Shown here piece after piece: positions 1-7,541 of a DNA stretch of 64,000 nucleotides (positions are counted from its first letter, which is position 1; each line of letters opens with the position of its first letter). The notes beneath the pieces are model-generated. The model saw only the letters and a list, made by a program, of their open reading frames with translations, was not told where the DNA came from and made no database searches. Location of the stretch: contig PHEB01000006.1 in the NCBI GenBank assembly GCA_002842735.1, positions 1 through 64,000 on the forward strand. Direction: 5' to 3'. The position numbers were made by a program, and so were the translations under genes. This DNA is from Alphaproteobacteria bacterium HGW-Alphaproteobacteria-7. Lineage in GTDB: Bacteria > Pseudomonadota > Alphaproteobacteria > Sphingomonadales > Sphingomonadaceae.

Positions 1-190
1 ATTCGTCATTGGTGATTTCAGGAAACTCATAGCGTTCGACGGTGATGCTCAACGAGCCTGTTGGCCCCTCGAAGGTTGTTGGTGCGACGCTCTCCACTCT
101 TCCACCATAACGGCCAGATGCGATGTCAGCAACGGGCTCGCAACCCGAACGCCAGCTCTTTTCCCAGCTCGGCCCGATAGCCGCCTTCAC
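1..190 (-). CDS. Partial hypothetical protein, coupled to the end of mfd
   Basis: A reading frame opens with GTG at 190 on the minus strand and stays open for 63 codons to the window edge. Its GTG overlaps the mfd stop codon as GTGA, and an AAGAAGG sequence lies about six bases upstream, in the 3' end of mfd, as a plausible ribosome-binding site. The visible N-terminus begins VKAAIGPSWEKSW and shows no signal peptide or motif I recognise. Base composition is less GC-rich than the neighbouring genes. The overlap and the Shine-Dalgarno match support a real gene, but the length and function cannot be seen here. Chance openness over 63 codons is not negligible. Confidence 0.5.
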   Translation of the reverse strand, partial: MKAAIGPSWEKSWRSGCEPVADIASGRYGGRVESVAPTTFEGPTGSLSITVERYEFPEITNDE

Positions 191-3100
191 GCCGCCTTCT
201 TCGCCTTCGCTGCTTTCTTCACAACCCCGGAGAGCCCCTTGGTCAGCTGGAACAATCCGTTCAGCCGGTTTTGCGGATCGCCCCATGCGCGGTTGATGAC
301 CAGTTTCATGTCGGGGCGCAGTTTGGCGGTGTCTTTGGCGCCTTGATTGATCCGTTCGACATAGGCGATCAGGCCCATCGGATCGGGGAAATCATCATTG
401 TGGAAGGTGACGAGCGTGCCGCGCGCGCCGACATCGATCTTGGCGATGTTGGCACCGATTGCCTGATGCTTGATCTCGATCAGGCGGATCAGGTTTTTGG
501 TCGGCTGCGGCAGATCGCCGAAGCGGTCGATCATTTCGGCCGCCAGACTTTCGATCTCGTGTTGCCCTTCGGTCTGATTGAGCCTGCGGTAGAGCGCCAT
601 GCGCACCGCCAGATCGGGGACGTAATCCTCGGGGATCATGATCGGCGCATCGACGGTGATCTGCGGCGAAACCTTGTCGCGCGCCGGGGCGAGGCCCAGT
701 TCGCCCGCTTTGGCCGCCAGAATCGCCTCCTCCAGCATCGCCTGATAGAGTTCGAACCCGACTTCGCGGATGTGGCCCGATTGTTCATCGCCCAGCAGAT
801 TGCCCGCGCCGCGAATGTCGAGATCGTGGCTGGCAAGCTGGAACCCTGCACCCAGCGAATCAAGATCGCCGAGCACCTTCAGCCGTTTCTGCGCGACTTC
901 GGATAGCGCCACGTCTTTCTCATGCGTCAGATAGGCATAGGCGCGCAGTTTGGCCCGACCCACACGCCCGCGCAGCTGATACAATTGCGCAAGCCCGAAC
1001 CGATCAGCGCGGTGGATGATGATGGTGTTGGCGTTGGGCAGGTCCAGCCCGCTCTCGACGATGGTGGTCGAAAGCAGCACCTCGTACTTGCCTTCGTAGA
1101 AAGCGCTCATCCGGCTTTCGATTTCTCCTGCACCCATCTGGCCATGAGCAGAGATCGCCTTGATTTCGGGCACGTGTTCGCGCAGCCATGCTTCGACATC
1201 GGCCATGTCCGAAATGCGCGGCACGACGATGAAGCTCTGCCCGCCGCGATGATGTTCGCGCAGCAGCGCCTCACGCATCACCATGTCGTCCCACTCCATC
1301 ACATAGGTGCGCACGGCGAGCCGGTCGACCGGCGGGGTCTGGATGGTGGAGAGTTCGCGCAGGCCCGACATCGCCATTTGCAGCGTGCGCGGGATGGGCG
1401 TGGCGGTGAGGGTGAGGACGTGAACATCGGCGCGCAGCTGTTTCAGCTTTTCCTTGTGGGTGACGCCGAAACGCTGTTCCTCATCCACGATCACAAGGCC
1501 GAGGTTCTTGAATTGCGTCGATTTTGATAGGATCGCATGGGTGCCGATCACCAGATCGACCTGGCCATTTTTCAACCCTTCGCGGGTCGCGGTCGCTTCC
1601 TTGGCGGAGACGAGGCGCGAGAGCCGCCCGATCTGGAGCGGAAAGCCTGCGAAGCGTTCGACAAAGTTCTGATAATGCTGGCGCGCGAGCAGGGTGGTGG
1701 GGGCCACGATAGCCACCTGCTGCCCCGCCATTGCCGCGACGAATGCGGCGCGCAAGGCGACCTCGGTCTTGCCGAAGCCGACATCGCCGCACACCAGCCG
1801 ATCCATCGGACGCCCGCTTTCCAGATCGCCCAGCACATCGGCGATGGCGCGTTCCTGATCCTCGGTCTCCGACCACGGGAAGCGGTCGACGAATTGGTTG
1901 AGCGTGGCGTGATCGGTTGCCAGCACGGTGGCTTTCCGCAACGCGCGTGCGGCGGCGACCTGCATCAACTCGCCCGCGATGGCGGTGATGCGTTCTTTCA
2001 GCTTGGCACGGCGGCGCTGCCATGCCTCACCGCCCAGCCGATCGAGCGGAACCGCCTGTTCGGACGAGCCATAGCGCGAGAGAACGTCGATATTTTCGAC
2101 CGGGATGAACAGCTTGTCCCCGCCCGCATATTCCAGCGCGACGCAATCATGCTGGCTTTTGCCGACGGTGATCGGATCAAGCCCGAGATAGCGTCCGATC
2201 CCGTGTTCGATATGCACCACCAGATCGCCGCGCGACAGGGCCTGAAGCTCGGCAAGGAAGGCATCGGAATCCCGCCGCTTTTTCTTGCGGCGCACCAGCC
2301 GGTCGCCCAGCACATCGGCTTCGGTGAGGAGTTCGAGCGTGTCACTGGCGAACCCGGTTTCCAGCGGCAGGACAACCACCGCGCATTTGCCTTTGGCAGC
2401 GAGCCCTAGCGCGTGTTGCCAATTGTCCGCCAGCACCGTCGGCGCGCCCGCTTCTTCAAGGATTGATGCGATGCGGCGGGCGCTGCCAGTGGAATAGGCG
2501 GCGAACAGCGGCTTACGCCCGGCTTTGGCAACAGATTTGAGATGCCTGGCGGCGGCTTCGTAAACATTTTCACCGCGCCCGCGCTCAGGCGCAAAATCGC
2601 GCGCCGAACGGAAGCCGAAATCGAGCACATTGGCGTTGCCCTCGGCAACAAAACCGCTGGCCCGGTGGGCGGGGGCGGCGGCCAATGCAGCGTCAAATTC
2701 AGCCCGCGTCAGATACAGCGCGTCGGGGCCGAGCGGGCGGTAGCTGCCTTTCTTCTCGCTCGCGATCCGGCCGCGTTGTTCGTGGTAATCGGCGATGTCA
2801 CCAAGCCGTTCCTCGGCCGCGCCAATCGCGCCCTGATCGATGACCACGACATCATCCTTGTCGAGGTGATCGAACAAAGTCGCCAACCGTTCCTCAAACA
2901 ACGGCAACCAATGTTCCATGCCCGCCAGCCGCCGCCCGTCAGACACTGCCTCATACAGCGGATCCTGCGTGGCGTTCGCGCCGAACAGTTCGCGGTAACG
3001 GCTGCGAAAGCGTTTGATGCTGTCTTCGTCAAGCAGCGCTTCGGACGCAGGCAGCAGCAGGTGCTGATCCACCCGTTCCACCGTCATCTGCGTGGCCGGA

Positions 3101-3687
3101 TCGAACAGTCGCAGGCTTTCCAGTTCATCACCGAAGAAATCGAGCCGAAGGCCTGCATCAAGGCTGGAAGGGAAAATATCGACAATCGATCCCCGCACCG
3201 CAAATTCGCCGTGGTCGATCACCGTGTCGGTGCGCGCATAGCCCTGCCGGGTCAGCAGCGCGGCAAGGCTGGCATGGCCGATATTGGTGCCGACGCGGAA
3301 TTCACGCACGCTTTCGCGCACCCGGAATGGGGTGAGCACGCGTTGCAAGACGGCGTTGACTGTCGTGACCAGCAATTGCTGCGCAGTGCCGGGTTGTTGC
3401 AAGCGGTGGAGCGCGGCCAGCCGTTCGGCACTGATCGTCAGCGCGGGGCTGGCCCGGTCATACGGGAGGCAATCCCACGCGGGGAAGGCGAAGACATCAA
3501 TTTCGGGCGCGAAGAACTGCGCCGCGTCCACCGCCGCGCGCATCGCCGCATCGTCCGGCGCGATGAACACCGCCCGGCGTTTGGCCGCGCGCGCGAGATC
3601 GGCCAGCACCAGCGGCAGGCTCCCGCGCGGGAGCGAGGCGAGGGTCAGCGGATCGTTGGCCGCAAGGATGCGCGAGAGATCGGGCAT
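187..3687 (-). CDS. mfd: Transcription-repair coupling factor Mfd
   Basis: Mfd is a DNA translocase that displaces RNA polymerase stalled at lesions and recruits UvrA for nucleotide excision repair. The 1166-aa product has the usual family length and order: a UvrB-like N-terminal module, an RNA-polymerase-interacting domain around residues 490-560, and a RecG-like helicase core. Walker A GDVGFGKT falls near residue 636, Walker B DEEQRFG near 734, and the motif VI region GRVGR follows FGLAQLYQLR. The C-terminus carries the regulatory TRCF domain and a Lys/Ala-rich tail. The gene starts 27 bases after sdhE on the same strand, so the two may be co-transcribed. The start at 3687 gives a normal N-terminus. 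Identification is secure. Confidence 0.97.
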   Translation of the reverse strand: MPDLSRILAANDPLTLASLPRGSLPLVLADLARAAKRRAVFIAPDDAAMRAAVDAAQFFAPEIDVFAFPAWDCLPYDRASPALTISAERLAALHRLQQPGTAQQLLVTTVNAVLQRVLTPFRVRESVREFRVGTNIGHASLAALLTRQGYARTDTVIDHGEFAVRGSIVDIFPSSLDAGLRLDFFGDELESLRLFDPATQMTVERVDQHLLLPASEALLDEDSIKRFRSRYRELFGANATQDPLYEAVSDGRRLAGMEHWLPLFEERLATLFDHLDKDDVVVIDQGAIGAAEERLGDIADYHEQRGRIASEKKGSYRPLGPDALYLTRAEFDAALAAAPAHRASGFVAEGNANVLDFGFRSARDFAPERGRGENVYEAAARHLKSVAKAGRKPLFAAYSTGSARRIASILEEAGAPTVLADNWQHALGLAAKGKCAVVVLPLETGFASDTLELLTEADVLGDRLVRRKKKRRDSDAFLAELQALSRGDLVVHIEHGIGRYLGLDPITVGKSQHDCVALEYAGGDKLFIPVENIDVLSRYGSSEQAVPLDRLGGEAWQRRRAKLKERITAIAGELMQVAAARALRKATVLATDHATLNQFVDRFPWSETEDQERAIADVLGDLESGRPMDRLVCGDVGFGKTEVALRAAFVAAMAGQQVAIVAPTTLLARQHYQNFVERFAGFPLQIGRLSRLVSAKEATATREGLKNGQVDLVIGTHAILSKSTQFKNLGLVIVDEEQRFGVTHKEKLKQLRADVHVLTLTATPIPRTLQMAMSGLRELSTIQTPPVDRLAVRTYVMEWDDMVMREALLREHHRGGQSFIVVPRISDMADVEAWLREHVPEIKAISAHGQMGAGEIESRMSAFYEGKYEVLLSTTIVESGLDLPNANTIIIHRADRFGLAQLYQLRGRVGRAKLRAYAYLTHEKDVALSEVAQKRLKVLGDLDSLGAGFQLASHDLDIRGAGNLLGDEQSGHIREVGFELYQAMLEEAILAAKAGELGLAPARDKVSPQITVDAPIMIPEDYVPDLAVRMALYRRLNQTEGQHEIESLAAEMIDRFGDLPQPTKNLIRLIEIKHQAIGANIAKIDVGARGTLVTFHNDDFPDPMGLIAYVERINQGAKDTAKLRPDMKLVINRAWGDPQNRLNGLFQLTKGLSGVVKKAAKAKKAA

Positions 3688-3714
3688 AGGTTTCCAGTAA
3701 AGCGGCGCGCGCGA

Positions 3715-3993
3715 TCAGCGCGGAATATCAACGTAATCGAGTTTTTGCATGGCGGTGAGCAGGTCGCCCGCCAGATGCGCCGGCGGCGCGGCGGTGCCGA
3801 GCGCGAAAGCCATCACATCGACGTCATCTTCATCGAGCAAGGCTTCGAACCACGCCAGTTCCGGCTCGCCCCAAGCGGCGTGATAGCGATCAAAGTAACC
3901 GCCGATCATGTAATCGGCCTCACGCGTGCCGCGATGCCACGCGCGGAACTTCGCGCGGGCCAGGCGATCGGCAAAGCTATGCGGTTCAGGCAT
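3715..3993 (-). CDS. sdhE: Succinate dehydrogenase assembly factor SdhE (FAD assembly factor, Sdh5 family)
   Basis: This small cytoplasmic protein promotes covalent attachment of FAD to the flavoprotein subunit SdhA. The 92-aa product has the family length and the diagnostic RGTRE motif (residues 21-25), followed by MIGGYFDRY and an acidic DEDDVDVM stretch. The protein's target, SdhA, is encoded 15 kb away at 18407. No other in-frame ATG precedes the RGTRE motif, so the start at 3993 is firm. The start codon immediately follows the T-tract of a terminator-like hairpin (3994-4027), so the putative ribosome-binding site GAAGGTG lies inside that hairpin. mfd follows 27 bases downstream. Confidence 0.93.
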   Translation of the reverse strand: MPEPHSFADRLARAKFRAWHRGTREADYMIGGYFDRYHAAWGEPELAWFEALLDEDDVDVMAFALGTAAPPAHLAGDLLTAMQKLDYVDIPR

Positions 3994-4027
3994 GAAAAAG
4001 GGGCACCTTCGGTTGGAAAGGCGCCCC
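3994..4027 (-). terminator. Intrinsic terminator-like hairpin between the secreted-protein gene and sdhE
   Basis: The arms GGGGCACCTT (4000-4009) and AAGGCGCCCC (4018-4027) pair with one mismatch around an 8-base loop. On the minus strand the hairpin is followed by TTTTTC and then directly by the sdhE ATG. This fits termination of the upstream minus-strand gene ending at 4069. Because it also holds the sdhE ribosome-binding site, it could equally act as an attenuator. Confidence 0.65.
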
Positions 4028-4068
4028 TAATCCCAGATCAATCATTCAGGTTCAAGTGAGTATCGCGG

Positions 4069-4503
4069 TTATGGGTGGGTGTGGCTGTAAGTGACCAGAG
4101 AATCCGTTACCAACCCACCCAATTCATCGCGAATTTTCCGCGCAGCTTCCTCACCGCCAGCAACTTCGACAAACGCCTTGTTATATGCTGCCTGCGCCGG
4201 AGGATTATGAGTGTCGAGCGCGGAAAGACCATCCGGCATTGGGATGAGAAGCATCAAATCCCAATTTCCGGTCATCAACCAATGCACCGTGACTGGTTTC
4301 AACCCAGCCTTTTCCGCTGCGCGCGCATTATAAGTCTCCTGGATTTCTGTCCATCGCGGGCCTGCGCCATCGGCAAGCTTGAGATAGACAACCCGGTAAG
4401 TGGTCCGCGCCTCTTCGGCTTCCTGCGCCATGGCTGGCGTGGCTGGAATGGCAATCAACGCCGCTGAGGTAGCGGCGATTCCGAACATAAGTTCCCGTAT
4501 CAT
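4069..4503 (-). CDS. Small secreted protein of unknown function
   Basis: The product is 144 aa with a clear Sec signal peptide: a short charged N-terminus, a hydrophobic stretch and a cleavage site after AMA (about residue 26). The mature part is about 118 aa with no cysteines. It contains an RVVYLKL strand, a helix with Trp and an HWLMTGNWDLMLLIPM strand pair, which loosely recalls the dimeric alpha/beta-barrel fold (DUF1330 or stress-responsive A/B-barrel). That fold is my guess from pattern, not from a motif. GGGGAAG upstream can serve as the ribosome-binding site. A terminator-like hairpin follows the gene. It is probably monocistronic and periplasmic. Confidence 0.75.
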   Translation of the reverse strand: MIRELMFGIAATSAALIAIPATPAMAQEAEEARTTYRVVYLKLADGAGPRWTEIQETYNARAAEKAGLKPVTVHWLMTGNWDLMLLIPMPDGLSALDTHNPPAQAAYNKAFVEVAGGEEAARKIRDELGGLVTDSLVTYSHTHP

Positions 4504-4623
4504 AGTCAGGTCTTCCCCCCGTGAAAAACACGTTTGTGAGCGACCCTACTGGTTTGACTGTTACAAGGATGAAGCAATGAAATCATTGCGAGCCGTAACG
4601 TCAAGGGCAGATTAGACCACATA

Positions 4624-4631
4624 TTAACCAT
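4624..4631 (+). promoter_or_regulatory. Possible CtrA half-site upstream of recG
   Basis: TTAACCAT is an exact match to the CtrA half-site, 58 bases before the recG start codon. Only one half-site is present, so chance occurrence is quite possible. Confidence 0.2.
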
Positions 4632-4689
4632 GCAAACAAGCGCCGTCGTAAGGCTTCGCAGAACGGATGATTGGGGTTAGAGCCCCCTT

Positions 4690-6780
4690 ATGCGGCCCGA
4701 AATCCTCAATCCCCTGTTCGCCGAAACCGAAGCGCTCGATGGCGTCGGGCCAAAGCTGATGAAGCCGCTGGAGAAGCTCGGCCTCACGCGGATCAAGGAT
4801 GTCGCCTATCACCTGCCCGAACGCTTCGTCAGTCGCCATGCGATTGCCGATCTGGATGAAGCGGGCGAGGGCGAACAGGTGGTGATCGCGCTGACCCCGA
4901 TTGAACACCGCAGCCCCCGCCCCGGAAGCCGCGGGCCGTATCGGGTGCTGGCACAGGATGCCAAGGGCAATGTCTGCGCGCTGACGTGGTTCGGCAAGGC
5001 CGCCTATACCGCCAAAAAGCTGCTGCCTGTGGGGGAGACGCGCTGGATCGCCGGACGGCTCGATCGCTATGGCGATATGCTCCAGATCGTCCACCCCGAT
5101 CATGTCGAGGAAGCCAGCGCGGCGCATCTGGGGCGGCTGTGTGAACCGGTCTATCGCCTGTCCGAAGGGCTGACCCAGCCGCGCGTGGCGAGCATGGTGG
5201 AACAGGCGCTGACCCGCCTGCCAGACCTGCCCGAATGGATTGATCCGGGCCAGTTCGCCAAGGCTGGCTGGCCCGCCTGGCGTGATGCATTGCACCTGGC
5301 GCACAAGCAGGACAACCCCAAGGCGCGGGACCGCCTCGCCTATGATGAATTGCTGGCCAACAGCCTCGCGCTGCTGCTGGTCAAGGCCGAGGGCCGCCGC
5401 CGCCGTGGGCAGGCGCTGGCGGGGGATGGGGCCTTGCGCGCCAAGCTGCAATTGCCGTTCGCGCTGACGGGCGCGCAGACGCGCTCGATTGCCGAGATCG
5501 CGGGTGATCTGGCGCAGGAAGCGCCGATGTTGCGGTTGCTGCAAGGTGATGTTGGTGCGGGCAAAACCGTGGTCGCGCTCAATGCCATGCTGATCGCGGT
5601 GGAGGCGGGCAAGCAGGCGGCGTTGCTCGCGCCCACTGAAATCCTCGCCCGCCAGCATTTTGAAACGTTGCGCACCATGCTGCGCCCGACAGGGGTGGAA
5701 ATCGCATTGCTGACCGGCCGCGCCAAGGGGCGCGAGCGCGAGAGCATTTTGATGGGCCTGATGGATGGTTCAATCCAGCTGCTGGTCGGCACCCATGCGA
5801 TCTTTCAAGACACGGTAAATTACCGCGATCTGGGGCTGGTGGTGATCGATGAACAGCACCGCTTTGGCGTGGCGCAGCGGCTGGCGCTGGCGGGGAAGGG
5901 ACGGCGCGCTCCGCATACGCTGGCGATGACCGCGACCCCGATCCCGCGCTCGCTCACCCTTGCGCAATATGGCGAGATGGATGTCAGCCGCCTCGATGAA
6001 CTGCCCCCCGGACGGCAGGCGATTGATACCCGCGTCGTGCCGCAGGAACGGATGGATGAGGTGGTCGCCGGCGTCGAACGGCATCTCGCCAGCGGGCAAC
6101 AGGCCTATTGGGTGTGCCCGATGGTGCGCGAAATCGACGGGGTGCCCGACCTCGCCGAAATTGCCGCTGCCGAGGCCCGCTATGCCGCGCTGAAAGAGCG
6201 GTTTGGCGAGGCGGTGGTGCTGGTGCACGGGCAGTTGCGGCCAGAGGTAAAAGACGCCGCGATGGAGCGGTTTGCCAGCGGGCAGGCGCGGTTGCTGGTG
6301 GCGACCACGGTGATCGAGGTGGGGGTGGATGTCCCGGCGGCGACGCTGATGGTGATCGAACAGGCCGAACGCTTTGGCCTTGCCCAATTGCACCAACTGC
6401 GCGGGCGGGTGGGGCGCGGGGCGGAGAAATCCACCTGCCTGCTGCTGCGCGGCGGGGCACTGTCTGAAACCGCGCGCGCGCGGCTCGCCCTGATGCGCGA
6501 AACGCAGGACGGGTTCCGCATCGCCGAGGAGGATCTTGAATTGCGCGGTGGGGGCGAATTGCTCGGCACAAGGCAATCGGGCGAAGCGGCGTTCCGGATC
6601 GCCAATCTGGAACAGATGCAGCGGCTGCTGCCGACCGCCCATGCCGATGCGCGGCTGCTGATCGAGCGGGACGATGGGGCACCGGGCGGCGGGCTGGCTT
6701 CCCCGCGCGGAGAAGCGGCGCGGTTGCTGTTATATTTGTTTGAACGCGATTGGGGCGTGCAGTTGTTGCGCGGGGGTTAG
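4690..6780 (+). CDS. recG: ATP-dependent DNA helicase RecG
   Basis: RecG is a branch-migration helicase that regresses stalled forks and processes recombination intermediates. The 696-aa protein has the family layout: an N-terminal wedge/OB domain, then two helicase lobes. Walker A GDVGAGKT starts at about residue 286, the DEQHRFG box lies near 387, and the motif V/VI region reads ATTVIEVGVDVP...QLHQLRGRVGRG. The C-terminal RecG wedge-type domain includes the ELRGGGELLGTRQSG signature. The gene overlaps the tail-to-tail tyrosine phosphatase gene by four bases. A single CtrA-like half-site lies 58 bases upstream. Identification is secure. Confidence 0.97.
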   Translation: MRPEILNPLFAETEALDGVGPKLMKPLEKLGLTRIKDVAYHLPERFVSRHAIADLDEAGEGEQVVIALTPIEHRSPRPGSRGPYRVLAQDAKGNVCALTWFGKAAYTAKKLLPVGETRWIAGRLDRYGDMLQIVHPDHVEEASAAHLGRLCEPVYRLSEGLTQPRVASMVEQALTRLPDLPEWIDPGQFAKAGWPAWRDALHLAHKQDNPKARDRLAYDELLANSLALLLVKAEGRRRRGQALAGDGALRAKLQLPFALTGAQTRSIAEIAGDLAQEAPMLRLLQGDVGAGKTVVALNAMLIAVEAGKQAALLAPTEILARQHFETLRTMLRPTGVEIALLTGRAKGRERESILMGLMDGSIQLLVGTHAIFQDTVNYRDLGLVVIDEQHRFGVAQRLALAGKGRRAPHTLAMTATPIPRSLTLAQYGEMDVSRLDELPPGRQAIDTRVVPQERMDEVVAGVERHLASGQQAYWVCPMVREIDGVPDLAEIAAAEARYAALKERFGEAVVLVHGQLRPEVKDAAMERFASGQARLLVATTVIEVGVDVPAATLMVIEQAERFGLAQLHQLRGRVGRGAEKSTCLLLRGGALSETARARLALMRETQDGFRIAEEDLELRGGGELLGTRQSGEAAFRIANLEQMQRLLPTAHADARLLIERDDGAPGGGLASPRGEAARLLLYLFERDWGVQLLRGG

Positions 6781-7277
6781 GCGACCGGGTCAGACCCTGC
6801 GCTGGCCAGACGCTGCACCAGCGCCTGTGCCCCTTCGGTGATGATCTGCCACGCCGCTTCGAAGGCGGCGCTATCGCCGTAATAGGGATCAGGCACGGGC
6901 TCACCTTCGCGGCCATTGACCGCATCCAGCAGCAGCGCGACCGTGGCTGTCCCGTCGCGCGGGGCGTGGGCCTTGATCCCTTCAAGATTGGCGCGGTCGA
7001 GCGCGATGACGTGGGTGAAGCGGTAGAAGTCATCGGCCTTCAACTGACGCGCGATTAGTCCGGCAATGTCCACGCCGTTGGAGCGGGCAACTGCAATGGC
7101 GCGCGGATCGGGCGGATCGCCAATGTGATAGGATGCGGTCCCGGCGGAATCGACGTGGCAATCGAGGCCGCTCTGCGCTGCGGCGGCGCGAAACGCGCCT
7201 TCGGCCATGGGTGATCGGCAGATATTGCCGAGGCACACGAACAGTACCGATGTTATGTGATCACCCCCAGCGAACAT
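6777..7277 (-). CDS. Low-molecular-weight protein-tyrosine phosphatase
   Basis: This is a cytoplasmic phosphatase of the arsenate-reductase/LMW-PTP fold. The 166-aa protein shows the P-loop CLGNICRSP, the C-x5-R-S signature (Cys at residue 15), and the general-acid aspartate in VPDPYYG near residue 127. In other bacteria such enzymes dephosphorylate tyrosine kinases that control exopolysaccharide export. A BY-kinase-like gene of the XrtA locus lies at 62914, but no functional link is visible from position. The start at 7277 leaves a short MFAGGDHITS leader before the first strand; an alternative start would have to be non-ATG. Its stop overlaps the recG stop. Confidence 0.9.
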   Translation of the reverse strand: MFAGGDHITSVLFVCLGNICRSPMAEGAFRAAAAQSGLDCHVDSAGTASYHIGDPPDPRAIAVARSNGVDIAGLIARQLKADDFYRFTHVIALDRANLEGIKAHAPRDGTATVALLLDAVNGREGEPVPDPYYGDSAAFEAAWQIITEGAQALVQRLASAGSDPVA

Positions 7278-7326
7278 CGCGATTAACTATGACAAGCTGG
7301 CTGCCATGTCCACTGCCAGCAACCGA

Positions 7327-7342
7327 TGTTTCACGTGAAACA
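7327..7342. other. parS site (ParB-binding centromere)
   Basis: TGTTTCACGTGAAACA is a perfect 16-bp palindrome and equals the alphaproteobacterial parS consensus; palindromy extends to 7325-7344. It lies between the divergently arranged phosphatase and CHASE2-EAL genes, 198 bases before the latter. ParB binds such sites to segregate the origin region, so this window is probably origin-proximal. That last point is inference from other genomes. Confidence 0.9.
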
Positions 7343-7363
7343 TCAGGAAAACAGGCGATAAAT

Positions 7364-7418
7364 CGGGTCTAGGAGGGGTCTAAGGGGGGGCAAGGAGGGG
7401 TCTAGCAGGGGTCAAGCA
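7364..7418 (+). repeat. Five tandem 11-bp G-rich units next to parS
   Basis: Five consecutive 11-base units begin at 7364, 7375, 7386, 7397 and 7408, of the form GGGGTCTAGGA with small changes (first unit starts CGGG; third reads GGGGGCAAGGA). The period is exactly 11, close to one helical turn. The G-tracts are separated by 5-7 bases, so the plus strand also fits the G3+N1-7 quadruplex pattern. A sister array lies at 56347-56390 beside the second parS-like site. Confidence 0.85.
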
Positions 7419-7487
7419 ACCGCTGCGGGCCGAGGATGGTGGCCGGCAGTGCCCCGCCATCGCATCGCGATCAGCGTTTGCGATGAA

Positions 7488-7513
7488 TTAACCAACGCGA
7501 CCTAAGGTTAACC
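7488..7513 (+). promoter_or_regulatory. Two TTAACC direct repeats upstream of the CHASE2-EAL gene
   Basis: TTAACC occurs at 7488-7493 and 7508-7513, exactly 20 bases (two helical turns) apart and 29-54 bases before the ATG at 7542. Each resembles a CtrA half-site, but the spacing is not the canonical N7. They may bind a regulator of this cyclic-di-GMP gene. Confidence 0.25.
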
Positions 7514-7541
7514 GCAGTTCCCGTTCGGATTTGCGCGCTTC

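Noticed and set aside
2542-4059. 505-codon plus-strand frame over mfd and sdhE
   Set aside because: It crosses two well-identified minus-strand genes and a terminator, with no recognisable domain.
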